A DNA stretch of 64,000 nucleotides from Argentina anserina (taxonomy: Eukaryota > Streptophyta > Magnoliopsida > Rosales > Rosaceae), in NCBI RefSeq assembly GCF_933775445.1, contig NC_065877.1:8866001-8930000 (forward strand). The letters are read 5' to 3'. The position numbers were made by a program, and so were the translations under genes. Each line of letters begins with the position of its first letter. Position 1 is the stretch's first letter. The notes under the pieces were generated by a model. It saw nothing but the letters and a program-made list of their open reading frames with translations. It made no database searches and was not told the origin of the DNA. Shown here one piece after another: positions 34,031 to 45,587 of the stretch.

Positions 34031-34491
34031 TAATCCAACCATAGAGAGTAATCACCTATACAACAAGGATCAAAATTGTCAAGTATGAGATGTGTTGAAG
34101 CCCCTAAATCAGCATATGTATTCCTAATTTCTCATAATCAAACAAAAGCATGTTCCTAAACTCCTCAATATACCGCAAGAACATACAAGAAGTCAAGAAC
34201 TAAAACGATATGGGAGAAAGAAAGAAAAAATACAACGATGAGGCTGGTGTGGTTAAAGAGTTCACAACAAATTGCAACAAAAAGAAAATTAAGGTAAATC
34301 TACACTCATGTTATCTTTGCAGATTTCCTTGAACCTACTTGAGATCAATGGGTACACCCTCATTTGCCTATTGATGACCAATCTTGATTCGATTGTAATT
34401 AAAATTTTATAAAGAAAGATTACCTTTATGGAGACCACACTGCTGCTTGCCTGCTTCCATTCAACAACGTACGGTGAACCAGTGTACTTAC

Positions 34492-34799
34492 TTGATTTTT
34501 AGACAACTCACTCTCTTGTGGCCATCACCAGCATCAGCGGACCCGTAGACGGAATTGGAGTGCTGAAACCTTAAATAGCGCTATACCAATGAGACGTACT
34601 CGGGCGCTGGCTGGTTCCACTGGGTGGCTCGGTATCGGAGGGCGTATTCGGAAGCGCGGCAGACCCAGACGTTGAGGCCATCGGTGATGATGAGGTCGAA
34701 GCGGGAGGCGAACCATGTGCCCTTGATGAAGATGGGCTGGGAGTCTCTTGGTTGGAGCTTCATGCACAAGTGCTTGGGGACCGAGGCATCGTCCTCCAT
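34492..34799 (-). pseudogene. Captured first exon resembling DNA-repair gene XRCC4
   Basis: ATG at 34799 opens MEDDASVPKHLCMKLQP, followed by PIFIKGTWFASRFDLIITDG and NVWVCRASEYALRYRATQWN. A TAG replaces a sense codon after VSLV. The same frame then continues RYLRFQHSNSVYGSADAGDG and ends at a canonical donor AA|GTAAGT (34492/34491). The pattern matches the N-terminal head of plant XRCC4, the ligase-IV partner in non-homologous end joining. The 5' UTR, running towards the right-hand inverted repeat, seems to be included, so the piece may have brought a promoter. Identity is from memory of the family. Confidence 0.55.
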
Positions 34800-35649
34800 T
34801 TGCGTTGAAGAAGGCAAAATAAGGAACAAAGGATCGGGGAGTTTTGGAGGATGATTGAGAGAGAGATCAGAGATTAGTCGATGGAGAAGACAGAGAACTG
34901 AAATAGATCTCGAGGTTGGATCGTGTAATTCCTTTAACTGCACGAGGGTACCCACTGGAATTTTGAAAGTTTAATTAATTATCGCTACAGTGATCTCCGC
35001 GTCTCCCACGGCTTCTGCTTCTAAAAGCTACCCTCCCCTTACTTCTGCTTATTGAGCTTAAAAGCCTTGACTTCTGGAAGCAGCAAGTGAGAAGCTAATT
35101 TACCAAACACTTATGTGGGCTTTGCTTATAATCACTGGAGGCAAAAAGCTTTACCAAACACAGCCAATACCAGCCATATCTTCAATCATTTTCTTTTACC
35201 AAGAAGTTGCAACGACGTCGCTTGGTTATTGAGATCTTCAAGTGTGAGCTTCGATTGCAGAAATTCTTGAATATATATTTAAGCTTAGCAACCATGCCGG
35301 AAAGCTAGAAGAAGAGAAGGGAAGCCCGAAGGCAACGCCGTTTTGAGGGTGGTTGTACTGAATTGTAATAGCAGGTTAAGGGAGGAGAGATTGAGGAGAC
35401 TATAATACCCTTCCAAATATGCAAGGTGTCGCTCAAACTAACGGCGTCATTGACGTCAGGTATGGTTATTGGGTATGTGTTATGAATTTGTGTACTAAAA
35501 CTTATATTTTGTACATTGATGTATGGGAATTCAGAGTCGACTCAACTTCATGTACTAATTGCAAAATTTTCCCTATTATTAAATATTTAATTCTTCAGCC
35601 AATTGTTTAATAATTTTAAGTCATTTATTTAATGAGTTTTTTTTTTGCT

Positions 35650-35835
35650 ACACTTTATCTTCTTTTTTTAAGACAAACATAATATGTTTTATAAATTTTC
35701 ATGTGGCCTGAATATCTATTACATATTTCTCCGATACGACAAAACAATATGCAAGAGGTCATGAGCAAAAACTCAAAGCTAGTATCGGTATAAAACTATT
35801 TTTTAATAATAAGCTCAATTATTCCTAAGACTTGC
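35650..35835 (+). repeat. Dispersed repeat, copy 1
   Basis: This stretch (TTTTCATGTGGCCTGAATAT ... AAACTATTTTTTAATAATAA) is recognisably related, with many substitutions, to 43900-44055. Shared landmarks in order are ATGTGGC.TGAAT, TCATTACAT/CTATTACAT, AGTTATGAGC..AAACTCAAA and CTATTTTTTA.TAATAAG. The family is unknown. A transposon sits directly after each copy. Confidence 0.6.
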
Positions 35836-35844
35836 CTAGTATAC

Positions 35845-36228
35845 GGAGAAATTTGTCAATCCTCTCGAAGAACCACGTGGTAATATTCAGTGGTCCTCCT
35901 CACCTGTTATATTTTAACACGTGGATTTATTACATCAAAATTATAATTTTACATATTTTTATTAATTGTGAAATGACCTCATGGGTAATGATGATTTTGA
36001 ACTAGTATTTCTGATTTAGAGTTCATGGTTTAGGGTATATGGTATTAGAGTGTAGAGTTTAGGGTATTAGAGGGTAGGATGTAAGGTTTTAGAAAAAAAC
36101 AAAAATAGTCTTTGATAAAATAGCTTAAATATGATTTTTCTTTTTAAATCATACATGTCAAATTGTAATTGAAATGGATGACCACTGGACATTACCATGT
36201 GGTTCTCCGGGAAGACTGAAAAATTCCT
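35845..36228. mobile_element. Mutator-like MITE with about 55-bp inverted repeats
   Basis: The left arm contains GAAGAACCACGTGGTAATAT and CAGTGGTCCTCC. The right arm read in reverse contains GGAGAACCACATGGTAATGT and CAGTGGTCATCC. Flanks CTAGTATAC (35836-35844) and CTAGTCTAT (36229-36237) give a 9-bp duplication with two mismatches, as in Mutator elements. The core has degenerate TTTAGGGTA-type repeats near 36030-36080. No coding sequence. Confidence 0.78.
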
Positions 36229-36964
36229 CTAGTCTATGACTTATTTCGAGCATAATAATAGGCAACAAACAAACTAAACTAAAATATCGGGTTTAGACTC
36301 ATACCCAAAAGCCCAGGCCCAAAACCCATTTTATGAAACCATAGACAAGGATTGTAGGTTGGCCGTCTTCAACCCTAGTCGCACCCAACCATCATCCATC
36401 GCAAACCAAGTATGCAAACTAGCATTATTTGTGGCTCTACTTCTTTGTTTAATTGGTTTTCGTCATACCTTAGCAAATCTGAATGCAGCATCAGAGGAAG
36501 ATTTTTGTCAAGAAGTGTGGAGGTATTTTTCAATTTGATCTACATTTTATCTTTGTTTCGATATTGTTCTATGTAATTGAGTGTATATATCAATAAAAAA
36601 AATACACATCTATTCACTTAATTTTATTTTGGTCTTCATTTGACTACTAGCTATACTCCGGTAAATGCATTGTAGAACATTGCGAGATCTCAATCAAAAT
36701 CATTCAGTTTCGACATTTTTATCTCCTCGATCACTTTGATCACTTTGATTCAAAGCACAGCCTTCAACCAAATTAAGAATTGAGAAGGAACAAACAGCCC
36801 GGTCAACGAAACGGCGCAACACAAGCAAACGTTGTCTTTCCAAGCTGACGTCCTTCCACACGTGCATCCATTATTACCACAATTTAATACCCCACGTGGG
36901 ACCCCACGAGTTCTCACGTGCGGCCAAGATTACGAAACTAACTAACAGGTAGAATGTCTCTTCT

Positions 36965-36996
36965 GTCTCTTCTTCTTCTTCTTCTTCTTCTTCTTC
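36965..36996. repeat. (TTC)n microsatellite
   Basis: About ten tandem TTC triplets. Confidence 0.9.
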
Positions 36997-38014
36997 CTCA
37001 CTTTCATAATCCCTCCTTGACTTTTGTGTTTGACAATTTTTGTTTTGCAATCCCCATATATAACCCAATAAAAGAAAAACAAATTCTAATATACTCATAG
37101 TTGGTGATTTTTTATTTACTATAACCCACACTTTGTGGCGTCAAGATTGGGACAACTAAATTACTTGTTTATTTTCTTTGCTTTGTGTATAATAAAACCC
37201 TGGAAATCTGTTGTCGTGTAAAACATATTGATTCTGATACAACAAACCACCATGGGAATGGGGATGATGGTGATGCGATTTGGGATGATTAGGTCAACTC
37301 GGCTTAAAAGAAAAACCCTCTTGTATATAAACCCTGATGGTGAAGCTAACTGAATAGACCCTCAACCACCAAATTTTTTGGTTACTTCTTGCACGGAACC
37401 ACACTATTTTCTTCGGAAAAAAAAATATACTTGTTTGAGAAGAAGATTTGATCCTATTCTCTTTGGTAAATGACCCTTCTAGGATTCTAGAATTTGAAGC
37501 AAGAAAGAATTGGCAAACATCTTGGATTCAAACAACAAGAGAGAAAAACTTTGACAAGGGACTAGAATAGGCCAAACTTCATTGCAAGTACAAGAATCCT
37601 CTTATATAGTAGGAGACAAGCCAGGAAAGAAAATTTTTCTTTCTACTCAAACTCAGTTGGAAATGTCTAATGTAAATCTTCACTCAACTTAAACTGCCTT
37701 CTTAGAAGACAAAAACATTGTTGAAACGGAAAGCCAAAATAGAAACATCGAAAAGAAAACAAGGCCAACATAACTGCTGAGGAAAAGATGATACTGTGGT
37801 TAAAGAGTTCATTCTTGAAAGCTAAATGTTCCTTCTTCGAGAAAGGAAGATGGACCAAGAAACCGGAAATCCAATCTAAGGAAAGCTCAAAAATCAGATC
37901 AGTGTATGCGCGCGGCTTCTCCCGCAGCGTCAGGGAGAGTAAAAATGTCAACATGGAAACCAAGGATTTACCAACCGGCTGTACAATTTGAATGAAGAGG
38001 GTTTTATTCTTTCT

Positions 38015-40645
38015 TTACATTCCTACATTGTTGCTGCCTGAATCCATTAGAATTGTCAATCTCCTTGCCGTTTTCACAAAGACACTGCAACTTCAACAAC
38101 AAATTGATCAACATTTTACCTTACACCATGATCCATATAATGATAAACAGAAACTAATTAGCAGATTCTGATGGAATTGATTCATACCTGAATGGTTCAT
38201 CTCCAATGTGTTTGACTGCACCAGTAGTATCTCGATAGAGCACATGGTTCAGTGTCTCGGAATTTTCTATGCCGAACATGTCTGCTAGTTTTGTGTATAA
38301 TTCATCATAAGACTTGAACTGTGAAAAGTCAAGAGTGCGGCCTACATCTTCAGATTCCATAAAGACTTTGCAGTGACCAGTTTCCAACGGTTCAGCTTCA
38401 TGCCGAGTGTCCTTAGACCAATGCAAACCTTCACCAGGTGATTGCTCTTGTACACTTCGTTGGTGAAGTGCAGATACAGAATTATCAGAATGGTTTGCCA
38501 TTTTATCTCCACTTCCATCTGACGAACTATTTCCAGTAAGTACTGGTGAGACTGTATCGCCAGAGGAGCTCAAAGAGATCTGCTGCTCAGTAAGTATTGG
38601 TTTACCAAATAGCATGAGCTGCGGTGGCTTTACATCATCAGGTTTCTTTGAAGACTGTGGAGACTGTGCCATAGTTAATAAGCAAGATACATTCTCGCTC
38701 ACAGTAGGCCTTTGAATCATTGTGTTATTGGAGAATTTGGTGGGCGTAGCAACATGATCAAGTGGCGGGAAACCAGCCGGAAATAGACTTGATTGCAATT
38801 TGTTGAGGTGGATATCTGATAATGATAGACCGTAATGAGCATGCCTGGCTCCCTGCATGCCAGCAGGAGTTTTGTCGGGCAGACAACCGAAGGGGCTGCT
38901 GGTTCCAAGGAGGTGATGATTGCCGGAAAATGTCGGCATTGGAAGTTGTCCCTCGAAAGGGAAATCGGGGTGTTGTGGCAGTCTCATCTTCTTCCTTGGT
39001 GGTGAGAATGGTGTCAGATGGATGGCAGGCATGTTTGACACCAATTCTACCAACCAAGGGCTAACTCGTTTAACATTCTGAAGTAAATCAGGTTCATCCC
39101 AGCTAACCTGTACCACATTAATTCAGATTACTGTAGGGATTTTCAATGAGAACAAAAGAATTCAATACTTCTGTAATGTTCAGTAGATACTAGATAGTGC
39201 TCGTGGCTTTTCTATTAATGCAATTGGTCAGCAAACTTTTGCAAATCACATATGATCAATGGCAGACTTATGTAATTATTCATATGACCAAGGAAATAAT
39301 ATAAGTTGAAAGCATCAACTAGCAGAACGATGGAGTAAGGATCTCGTATAGACAGATTAAAATTTAACAGAAGAACCATAAATCAATTTCTCTATGCTAA
39401 ATTGGAAACTGCCAGAAGATTAGAGATTTATGTGTGCGCTCAGAACATTACATAGACGAAAGCCAAGCCCACCACAGTAAAGAATTATGGTTCTAGAAAG
39501 GAAATAGAAGGTGACTACAAGAACTTGGAGCACAGTACCTGGAGAAGCCGCCAAGGAGACTCAGGCCAACGCATAGGCTCAGATACTTGAACAGAGGATA
39601 TGGTTCCCATGAACCAACTTATCCTGGAGGAATCTTCTGTTTCAAAGGCCATCTTGAATCTCATTCCGGGGCACCAACGGATCTGCAATGCTGCCTTCAC
39701 CAACGAGGCTTTAACACAAAACTCGGGAGTACTTGCTCGAGGGTAGTAAACAACCTCGAAGGACTGTCCATTTGAAGCAAGTGTTGCAGCTTCCAAAACT
39801 GATTCAGGACCAACTTTCCCCTTCCCAATTAGACTTCCATTCGAATTCGAGCCATTACCATTGCCATTTCTCATCAGCTTCCCTTCATCCTCCCTCAAAT
39901 AGGAAGAGAATCCTCCATATGGCATGGCGCAGTTCCCACCTGCTGGATTCCACCCAGAAGATGTCTCCGGTCCACCCCCAATTCCCCTCTTGGCTCGCCT
40001 AATTCCAACACAAAGATCACCGTTCTCCGCCCTCAAAAACACAATCGAGTCCCCAGCAACAAGCTTCTTATGGTTCACAAAAGTACTCCACCCTGTTGTC
40101 AATAGATGCCGCCTCGGCGTCCCCCTATATATGTGCCTAAACTTCCAAGTCTCTCCATGAACATCCTTAGCCAGAATTGTCTGCACAGGAGGATCAGCAG
40201 AGTAGTCCAATCTAGGAAAGATGGTTTCTGCACAATACCTCGGCACAGAAAAGCCTCCACCATTGTTAGCATCCGACTGCGTCAGAGTCTTAGCAAATGA
40301 GGCCGGCTTATCCTGCGAGTCAGCCCCATTAATCCCCCCAATTCCATTGTCCTCATAACCAGCTTCACTGGAGCTCAAAGGAACCAGTCTAATCTTGGCA
40401 TAAACCTCATCAGTTTCAGGATCAGCCATGAACTTGATAGCCGACACCCTGCAGAGTATGTAAGGCGGAACTCTCGGGCAGTTCCTGAAATCGACAGGAC
40501 CGCAAGCGTGCTCGGCGTGGCCCTGAGGGAAGTAGAACACCTTGGCATTCACCAATGGCATTTGAACCATCCCTCCAGCACAGGCATGCCATAGCTGAGG
40601 ATCCAAGCACTTCTCTCCCTCCTGCAATTTCTCCTTCGAATCCAT
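38015..40645 (-). CDS. ARF10/ARF16: Auxin response factor, miR160-targeted clade (ARF10/16/17)
   Basis: Three coding exons are 40645-39539, 39107-38188 and 38084-38015. Junctions CAG|GTACTG ... TACAG and AG|GTATGA ... TTGCAG are canonical and in phase, giving about 698 residues. Residues 1-115 hold the dimerisation region (CLDPQLWHACAGGMVQMP). The B3 DNA-binding domain spans about 117-220 (FAKTLTQSDANNGGGFSVPR ... RHLLTTGWSTFVNHKKLVAG), and the ancillary region follows (FEVVYYPRASTPEF, SRISWFMGT, PWRLLQVSWDEPDLLQNVKR). The middle region is Ser/Pro/Leu-rich rather than Gln-rich, as in repressor ARFs. The C-terminal PB1 domain is present (VGRTLDFSQFKSYDELYTKL ... GDEPFSVFVKTARRLTIL). Having a PB1 domain points to ARF10/16 rather than ARF17. 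ARFs bind auxin response elements; this clade is held down by miR160. An in-frame ATG 12 bases upstream (40657) is an alternative start. Confidence 0.97.
38842..38862 (-). promoter_or_regulatory. miR160 target site in ARF coding sequence
   Basis: The plus strand over these 21 bases reads as mature miR160 with one change (C for U at position 15), so the minus-strand mRNA pairs with the miRNA along its length with a single G:U wobble. It encodes the GMQGARH peptide characteristic of the ARF10/16/17 target site. Pairing around positions 10-11 is perfect, which favours cleavage. Confidence 0.93.
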
Positions 40646-40669
40646 AAACGTAATCATCTCCCCAAATCT

Positions 40670-40868
40670 CTAAAAGAAAAAAAAAAGAAAAAACGAAAAG
40701 AATCGAACTTTGAAACCCCCCCTGCTCTCAGTAGATATGCTGCACACCCAAAAATTACCCAAATCAGAATTTTTCTTCTATCTTTTTCTTTATATAAACA
40801 AAACTCAAATAAAATAAACCAAACGGTAAATTCAAAATCAATGAAGTAGCATTCAATCAAGTTCTTAC
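40670..40868 (-). other. 5' UTR intron of the ARF gene
   Basis: Donor AAG|GTAAGAAC at 40868 and acceptor TTTTCTTTTAG ending at 40670, with a strong pyrimidine tract, bracket a 199-bp intron. It lies just upstream of the ATG. The 5' UTR exon would start somewhere between 41100 and 41480, in sequence rich in CT when read on the transcript strand. Confidence 0.6.
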
Positions 40869-41499
40869 CTTAAACAGCATACGTGACAGCATACATGAGT
40901 TAATGTTTTCACTCCAAAATCTCGAGACTTGTTGGACTCTTGGACTTCAAATCCATTTTCCTTAACCGGCAAACAAATACAGAGTATCAAAAACCCTTCA
41001 TAGTTTCCTGAGACTGAACCAGTCCAAAGGCCACCAAACTTTTCTTCCAAGCTAAAAAAAGCGCTCCGAAAACCACTCTGCTCTGTTGTGAAAAACAAAA
41101 ACTGAAAGAATCCCACAGTCCACCGACTCTTGTCAATCTCTCCGCACCAAGTTTCAGAGAGAATCAAGATCTACGGCCGAGAGGAAGACTGATGAGCAGT
41201 TTGAGCACCCTGAATCCGTCGTCCGAAGCCTCCGGCGAAAATTCTCCGAAGCAAATAGAAGGGTATTCTCTTCTCCGGGAACTCGGAGGATGAGAGAATC
41301 TTGGTTCGTCGTGTAGTGTTGGGTTTGGTTTGGTTTGGAAGAATCAAGCAAAAGCAATCAGAGGCAGAACAGAAGAAGATAAAAAGCCATAGAAGACACG
41401 CAGAGAGAGAAAAAAAAAAGAGAAGAGAAGAGAGGAGAGGAGAGAGAAAGCAGAGGAGCTTTTGGATCATGCAAGAGTCCAAAGGCTCACTAACCAAAT

Positions 41500-43890
41500 A
41501 AAACCAAAATCAAATTAAAATTAATAACGCAGACTACTTTTTACTACAAATATATACGAGCGCAGAGGTCGTCAGTGTCTCACTGTTCTTGCATTACTTT
41601 GACCCATTTCTTTGCTTTAATCAGAGTTTTACCTTTGTTTTAACCCAAGTCCTAAGGTTAATACAAATCATTTCTATTTTTTAATCTTTTGTCAATATAT
41701 ACTTGTTTCGGCTTTTTTAATAACTCCCTGTAACGCGTTTTTGGTTAATCTCACTTCATATATTTCTAATTCTTTTTTGTATATAAGAATGAAGTTTGTT
41801 ACATATTTGTCGGAAAATATCAATTTTGAAGGAAACAAAATTAAGATATTTATCAAAACTGGTAGAATTTTCAAACCCAAAGGACTTTGAATTGAGAGTG
41901 AGAGCTAAGGTTTGTCTTTTTCAACAGTATTGGTTGAGGTGCTCTCTCAACTTATAAAAATTCTATGTATATATCCATCACATATTTTGAGTTACTTCAT
42001 GTCTTAGTTGATATAAGTCGGCACATATTTATGTTTCAAATATAAATAAATGAGAAGTAAATAACAATTAAGCTTCTTATTTATGAGATTAACTACTATG
42101 ATTATAACATATGAAAATATATATTTCTATCTTATAACTTTTAAAAATTTAGATATGTGGTTTTTAGATCGGACATGAGTGGTGATAACAAATTCAAACT
42201 CGAATCCAAATTTAAATTTGAGCTCGTACATGAATCCAAATTTAATTAGTTTTTCTCAAATTATTATGACACAGAATAATTAGTGATCCGTTTGCTCTGA
42301 AGCACCGCAATATACCACTTTACATTTTAATACTTATTACCTCGTCTTTATTTTTTATTACTTACCTTTTTCTTCGGATATGAGGAACGAAGACATAAAG
42401 CCAGCAAAACAACAAAGATTTTTAAGGAAGCCCCTCCTATTTTTTCATTTTCTTTCTTCTTCAAATTTTCTATCCATACCCCTAATAATTTATTGATTCT
42501 TTAATTCTATTCCGAGCAATCAAACAAACACGGCCTTAAAATATTTCCACTTATTGGCACCTTTAATAATCACATATTCACATTGTTTTCCGTGTCCCGC
42601 GAGATATTGATTTTCTCGCGAGCGTGTCGCTATCCTTTTCTGAAACAAGGCAAAAGGCAAAACCAGTCTTTTACCCACCCATCACGGAAAGTGTATTCCA
42701 CGCGTCGAGGTCAATGGGAGTACGTCACTCACTGCTGTGTGTTAACGTGAATAAATGTGTAATTTACGGAATGACCAATTTGGGGCTATACTCTTTATCA
42801 TTTCTTTCGATACTGAAGGAAGTGAATCTTTATTCCTCTATATTAAAGCCTTAACATTTAAATTTTACCTAGCTCAATAAGTTGGTGCACGAAAGTGAGA
42901 TCCATGTTGCAACTCCTTTTATGTTAATGTGCAATGAATAGAGTTATTGTATGGGCAATTCATTTTATGTTAGTGGGAAAGGAGAAACATAACTACAATT
43001 AACTCCTAATGTGCAATTAATAGGTTCATTTGATTCCAACTTGGTTCGTACTTCGTAGACGTTTGTGATGTGTAATGCTTCATCTAGTTCGGAATGTAGT
43101 TAGCAAGATATTTTCATATTTAATCTACTTGCGAATGTTACTCTAACATGACCTTTATTTATCCGTTGCAAGTTCATTACTAAGTGGTAGTTTCTATGCA
43201 TGATTAGGAGTTTACTTTATTATTGCTGATCCCAGCTATATCACGATTCACGACCGTAAATTTCTTACCTTAAAATCTTTAGTACTTGCAAATTATATGT
43301 TGGCTGACAGCCATCAGATGGTCACTGTTTTGATTACTGATGAATGAAATTATTCTTTTTCTTTGTGATAAAAATAAAAGAAAAAGTATAACAGAGAGAG
43401 ATAAGTTTAGTTGCAGTTCATTGCGGGATGAGATAGTTGGGATTGACATTTAATCCTCCTTTGTTACCCAAATATAATACAATTTCCATCAGATCGATCT
43501 TATTTCATCTATCACCTGTGAAGTGGAACTAGTCGTTTAGAGTCACGCCACCAAAGCCGACCTGATCATGACAAAACGTACAATCTCCATTACACAATGT
43601 TTGCATTTCAATGTCATACATGACTTTCCTCATGGTAGTGATTGTGTTATAAACTAGGGCCACTATTGTGACCAATGTTGCAAACCAACATAGATAGGGA
43701 CCCTTTTAACCAAAAACATTAGCTCCTGCGTATACGAGGACCTACTAACAAGGACAAGATAAAATGAAAACAAATTGGTTGGGGGAGCACCAGAACCAAA
43801 TCCCAATTGAGGTTTTAATACACACTTGAACTCTAGGCCATATTTGATTGGATCTATATAACTGTCACCATTTGTAGATTAAACTTTTTT
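41500..43890. other. Intergenic spacer upstream of ARF
   Basis: AT-rich, and it must contain the ARF promoter in its proximal part. I see no coding sequence or clear transposon. A short inverted motif TCTCGCG/CGCGAGA lies near 42600. Confidence 0.5.
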
Positions 43891-43899
43891 TTATGAGAA

Positions 43900-44055
43900 A
43901 CCAATAGGGTTTATATTTATGTGGCATGAATAATCATTACATACACACTCGTTATTCAAATATTATATAAGAAGTTATGAGCCTAAACTCAAAACTAATA
44001 TGCGTCATAGAACTATTTTTTAGTAATAAGTGCATATCGAATTAAACATGCATAT
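43900..44055 (+). repeat. Dispersed repeat, copy 2
   Basis: Related to 35650-35835 with the same order of conserved blocks, ending a few bases before a hAT MITE. Class unknown. Confidence 0.6.
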
Positions 44056-44066
44056 GATATGCCTGA

Positions 44067-44702
44067 TAGGGTTGGGCATGGGTCGAGACGAGTCGAGATT
44101 AGGTGAGTCCCGGTCTTGTCCCGTAATTTAAAATAAGGGACGAGATGAGTCGAGATTATGTGTTTTTAAAGTGATCCCACCAGACCAGTATCCCATTCGA
44201 GATCGGGACCAAAATGGGACTTGTCAAATAATGCAATAATTATCTTATAATGAAAATAATTAATTAATCAATTACCATATACTATGTTACAAGTTTTAAT
44301 TCTACTTGCTAATTAACTTTAGAAGCATATCTTGAGCTTAAATCCATTACTAGAGCATCAATTAAGACTACATATCTTAATTAACAGTGGTTTACCTAAT
44401 GCTTAGAGAAGAAAAACAAACTCTTACAGGGGTTGTAATTGTTGTTAACATAAATATTGTTCATACTCAATTTAACGGTTGAGATGAAACCACATTATAT
44501 ATATACTAATTATTTTATTTTCATATTAATTCGGGATGGGACAAGATTGAATCAGCATTACTAAGTTAATCTCGATCTCGTCCCGTTATATCAAAACGAG
44601 ATCGGGATGTGACAAGATATACATTTTTGAAACATAGATATCGTCTCGTCCCAGCGAATTTAAGGACGAGATCGAGATTATGGGATGAACGGCCTAGACC
44701 TA
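44067..44702. mobile_element. hAT MITE related to the element at 24672
   Basis: The left end is TAGGGTTGGGCAT and the right end in reverse TAGGTCTAGGCCG. Flanks ATGCCTGA (44059-44066) and ATGGCTAA (44703-44710) share 6 of 8 bases. The arms repeat GACGAGATGAGTCGAGATTA and TCTCGTCCC motifs like the 24672 element, so both appear to belong to one family, this copy being older. Confidence 0.7.
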
Positions 44703-44709
44703 ATGGCTA

Positions 44710-44825
44710 ATACATGCATAACAATAGGGAAAATAAAACTAAAAACACAAAATTGCCTATTCTATGATTGATACAAGCATAACAATAGGAAAAGTAGTAA
44801 ATAAAAAACTAATATTGTAGCATAA
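44710..44825. repeat. Local direct repeat
   Basis: The phrase GCATAACAATAGG(G)AAAA followed by an A-rich stretch occurs at about 44715 and 44774, an offset near 60 bp. Confidence 0.6.
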
Positions 44826-44879
44826 TAGTAAAGGCCTAACACCATGATCCAGACCCACTTGTTTTTGGGCCCAAACAAA

Positions 44880-45420
44880 TAAATAGAGGTGTAGAGTCGC
44901 CACCATCTCGTCACCACCACCACCGGCCAGCCACCTCCCCCACTACAACCACATCCACCCCGTCATCGAGGTAGCAATAGCCATCCCTAGACTCCAAGAT
45001 TTTGAATACATATGTTGAAACATCCAAGAACCAACACAACCCGACGAACGAAAAGCATATCCAAAAGATTCGATCTCCATATTACCGATCTCACCGCTGC
45101 CCCCATCGAGTTGTCACTTCTCAATGAACCCCAAACTTGCAACACCATAGTCCAGCACCGCCGTTTATGCGCTGCCCGAAGATACATCAGCCCCGCATCA
45201 ATGCACCACAACCTTTTTCCATCAATCCCTCCTCCCGATCAAGATGAACAAGCCAACTCCCCACAACCCTTGCTCCAGTTAGTCTTTACATCTCTTCACA
45301 TTCCCGTCCAACGACAACATCAAGAGGGCCCATCGCCGGACAGGGCATCAAATCTCACTTGGAGGTACTTTCAGCAATTGAGGCATGAGAGAGCGGCTAG
45401 GGTTTTTAAACTATGCTAGG
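44880..45420. other. GC-rich repeat-like block with open frame
   Basis: A sharply bounded block richer in C than its AT-rich surroundings has a plus-strand frame of 135 codons (45012-45419) that is rich in His, Pro, Arg and Gln. Its composition and the C-rich CCACC arrays resemble the non-coding 5' parts of plant retroposons, but no RT or duplication was found. I do not call a gene. Confidence 0.35.
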
Positions 45421-45587
45421 TCTTGAAGTATTGTTATTCTTGTCTTCTTGTCTTTGTAGATTAAACACTTTTGTCCTCATCAAGTCAACTAGTCAAGTAA
45501 TGGTTTCTCTAATTTCCTCCTTATTTAGCTCTTTCATACAAAGTGTGGATGAAAATAAAAACATAGGCGTTGTCATATAATAAGTTA

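Larger units (their letters stand above)
31699..35165 (-). mobile_element. 3.5-kb TIR element with captured host gene fragments (Pack-type)
   Basis: The ends are inverted: GGTTGTGTTTGGTACAGCT at 31699 and, in reverse, GGCTGTGTTTGGTAAAGCT at 35165. AAT flanks both sides (31696-31698 and 35166-35168). Additional subterminal copies of TTTGGTAAA occur near both ends. No transposase is visible. The interior holds, all on the minus strand, an XRCC4-like first exon (34492-34799), a short coding-like exon (about 33958-34030), an F-box/kelch exon (33130-33480) and an unidentified exon (32638-33033). This looks like a non-autonomous DNA transposon that picked up pieces of several genes. The superfamily is uncertain: Harbinger-like by end sequence, but the AAT flank is atypical. 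Confidence 0.65.

Noticed and set aside
36010..36085. Interstitial telomere-like TTTAGGG repeats
   Set aside because: Only scattered TTTAGGGTA-like words, not a tandem array; they are part of a Mutator MITE core.
41171..41497. Minus-strand frame upstream of ARF
   Set aside because: Lies in the CT-rich 5' UTR/promoter region of the ARF transcript; Ser/Leu-rich low complexity.
45012..45419. 135-codon frame in a C-rich block
   Set aside because: Composition-driven; no homology recognised and no conserved neighbours, so not called a gene.
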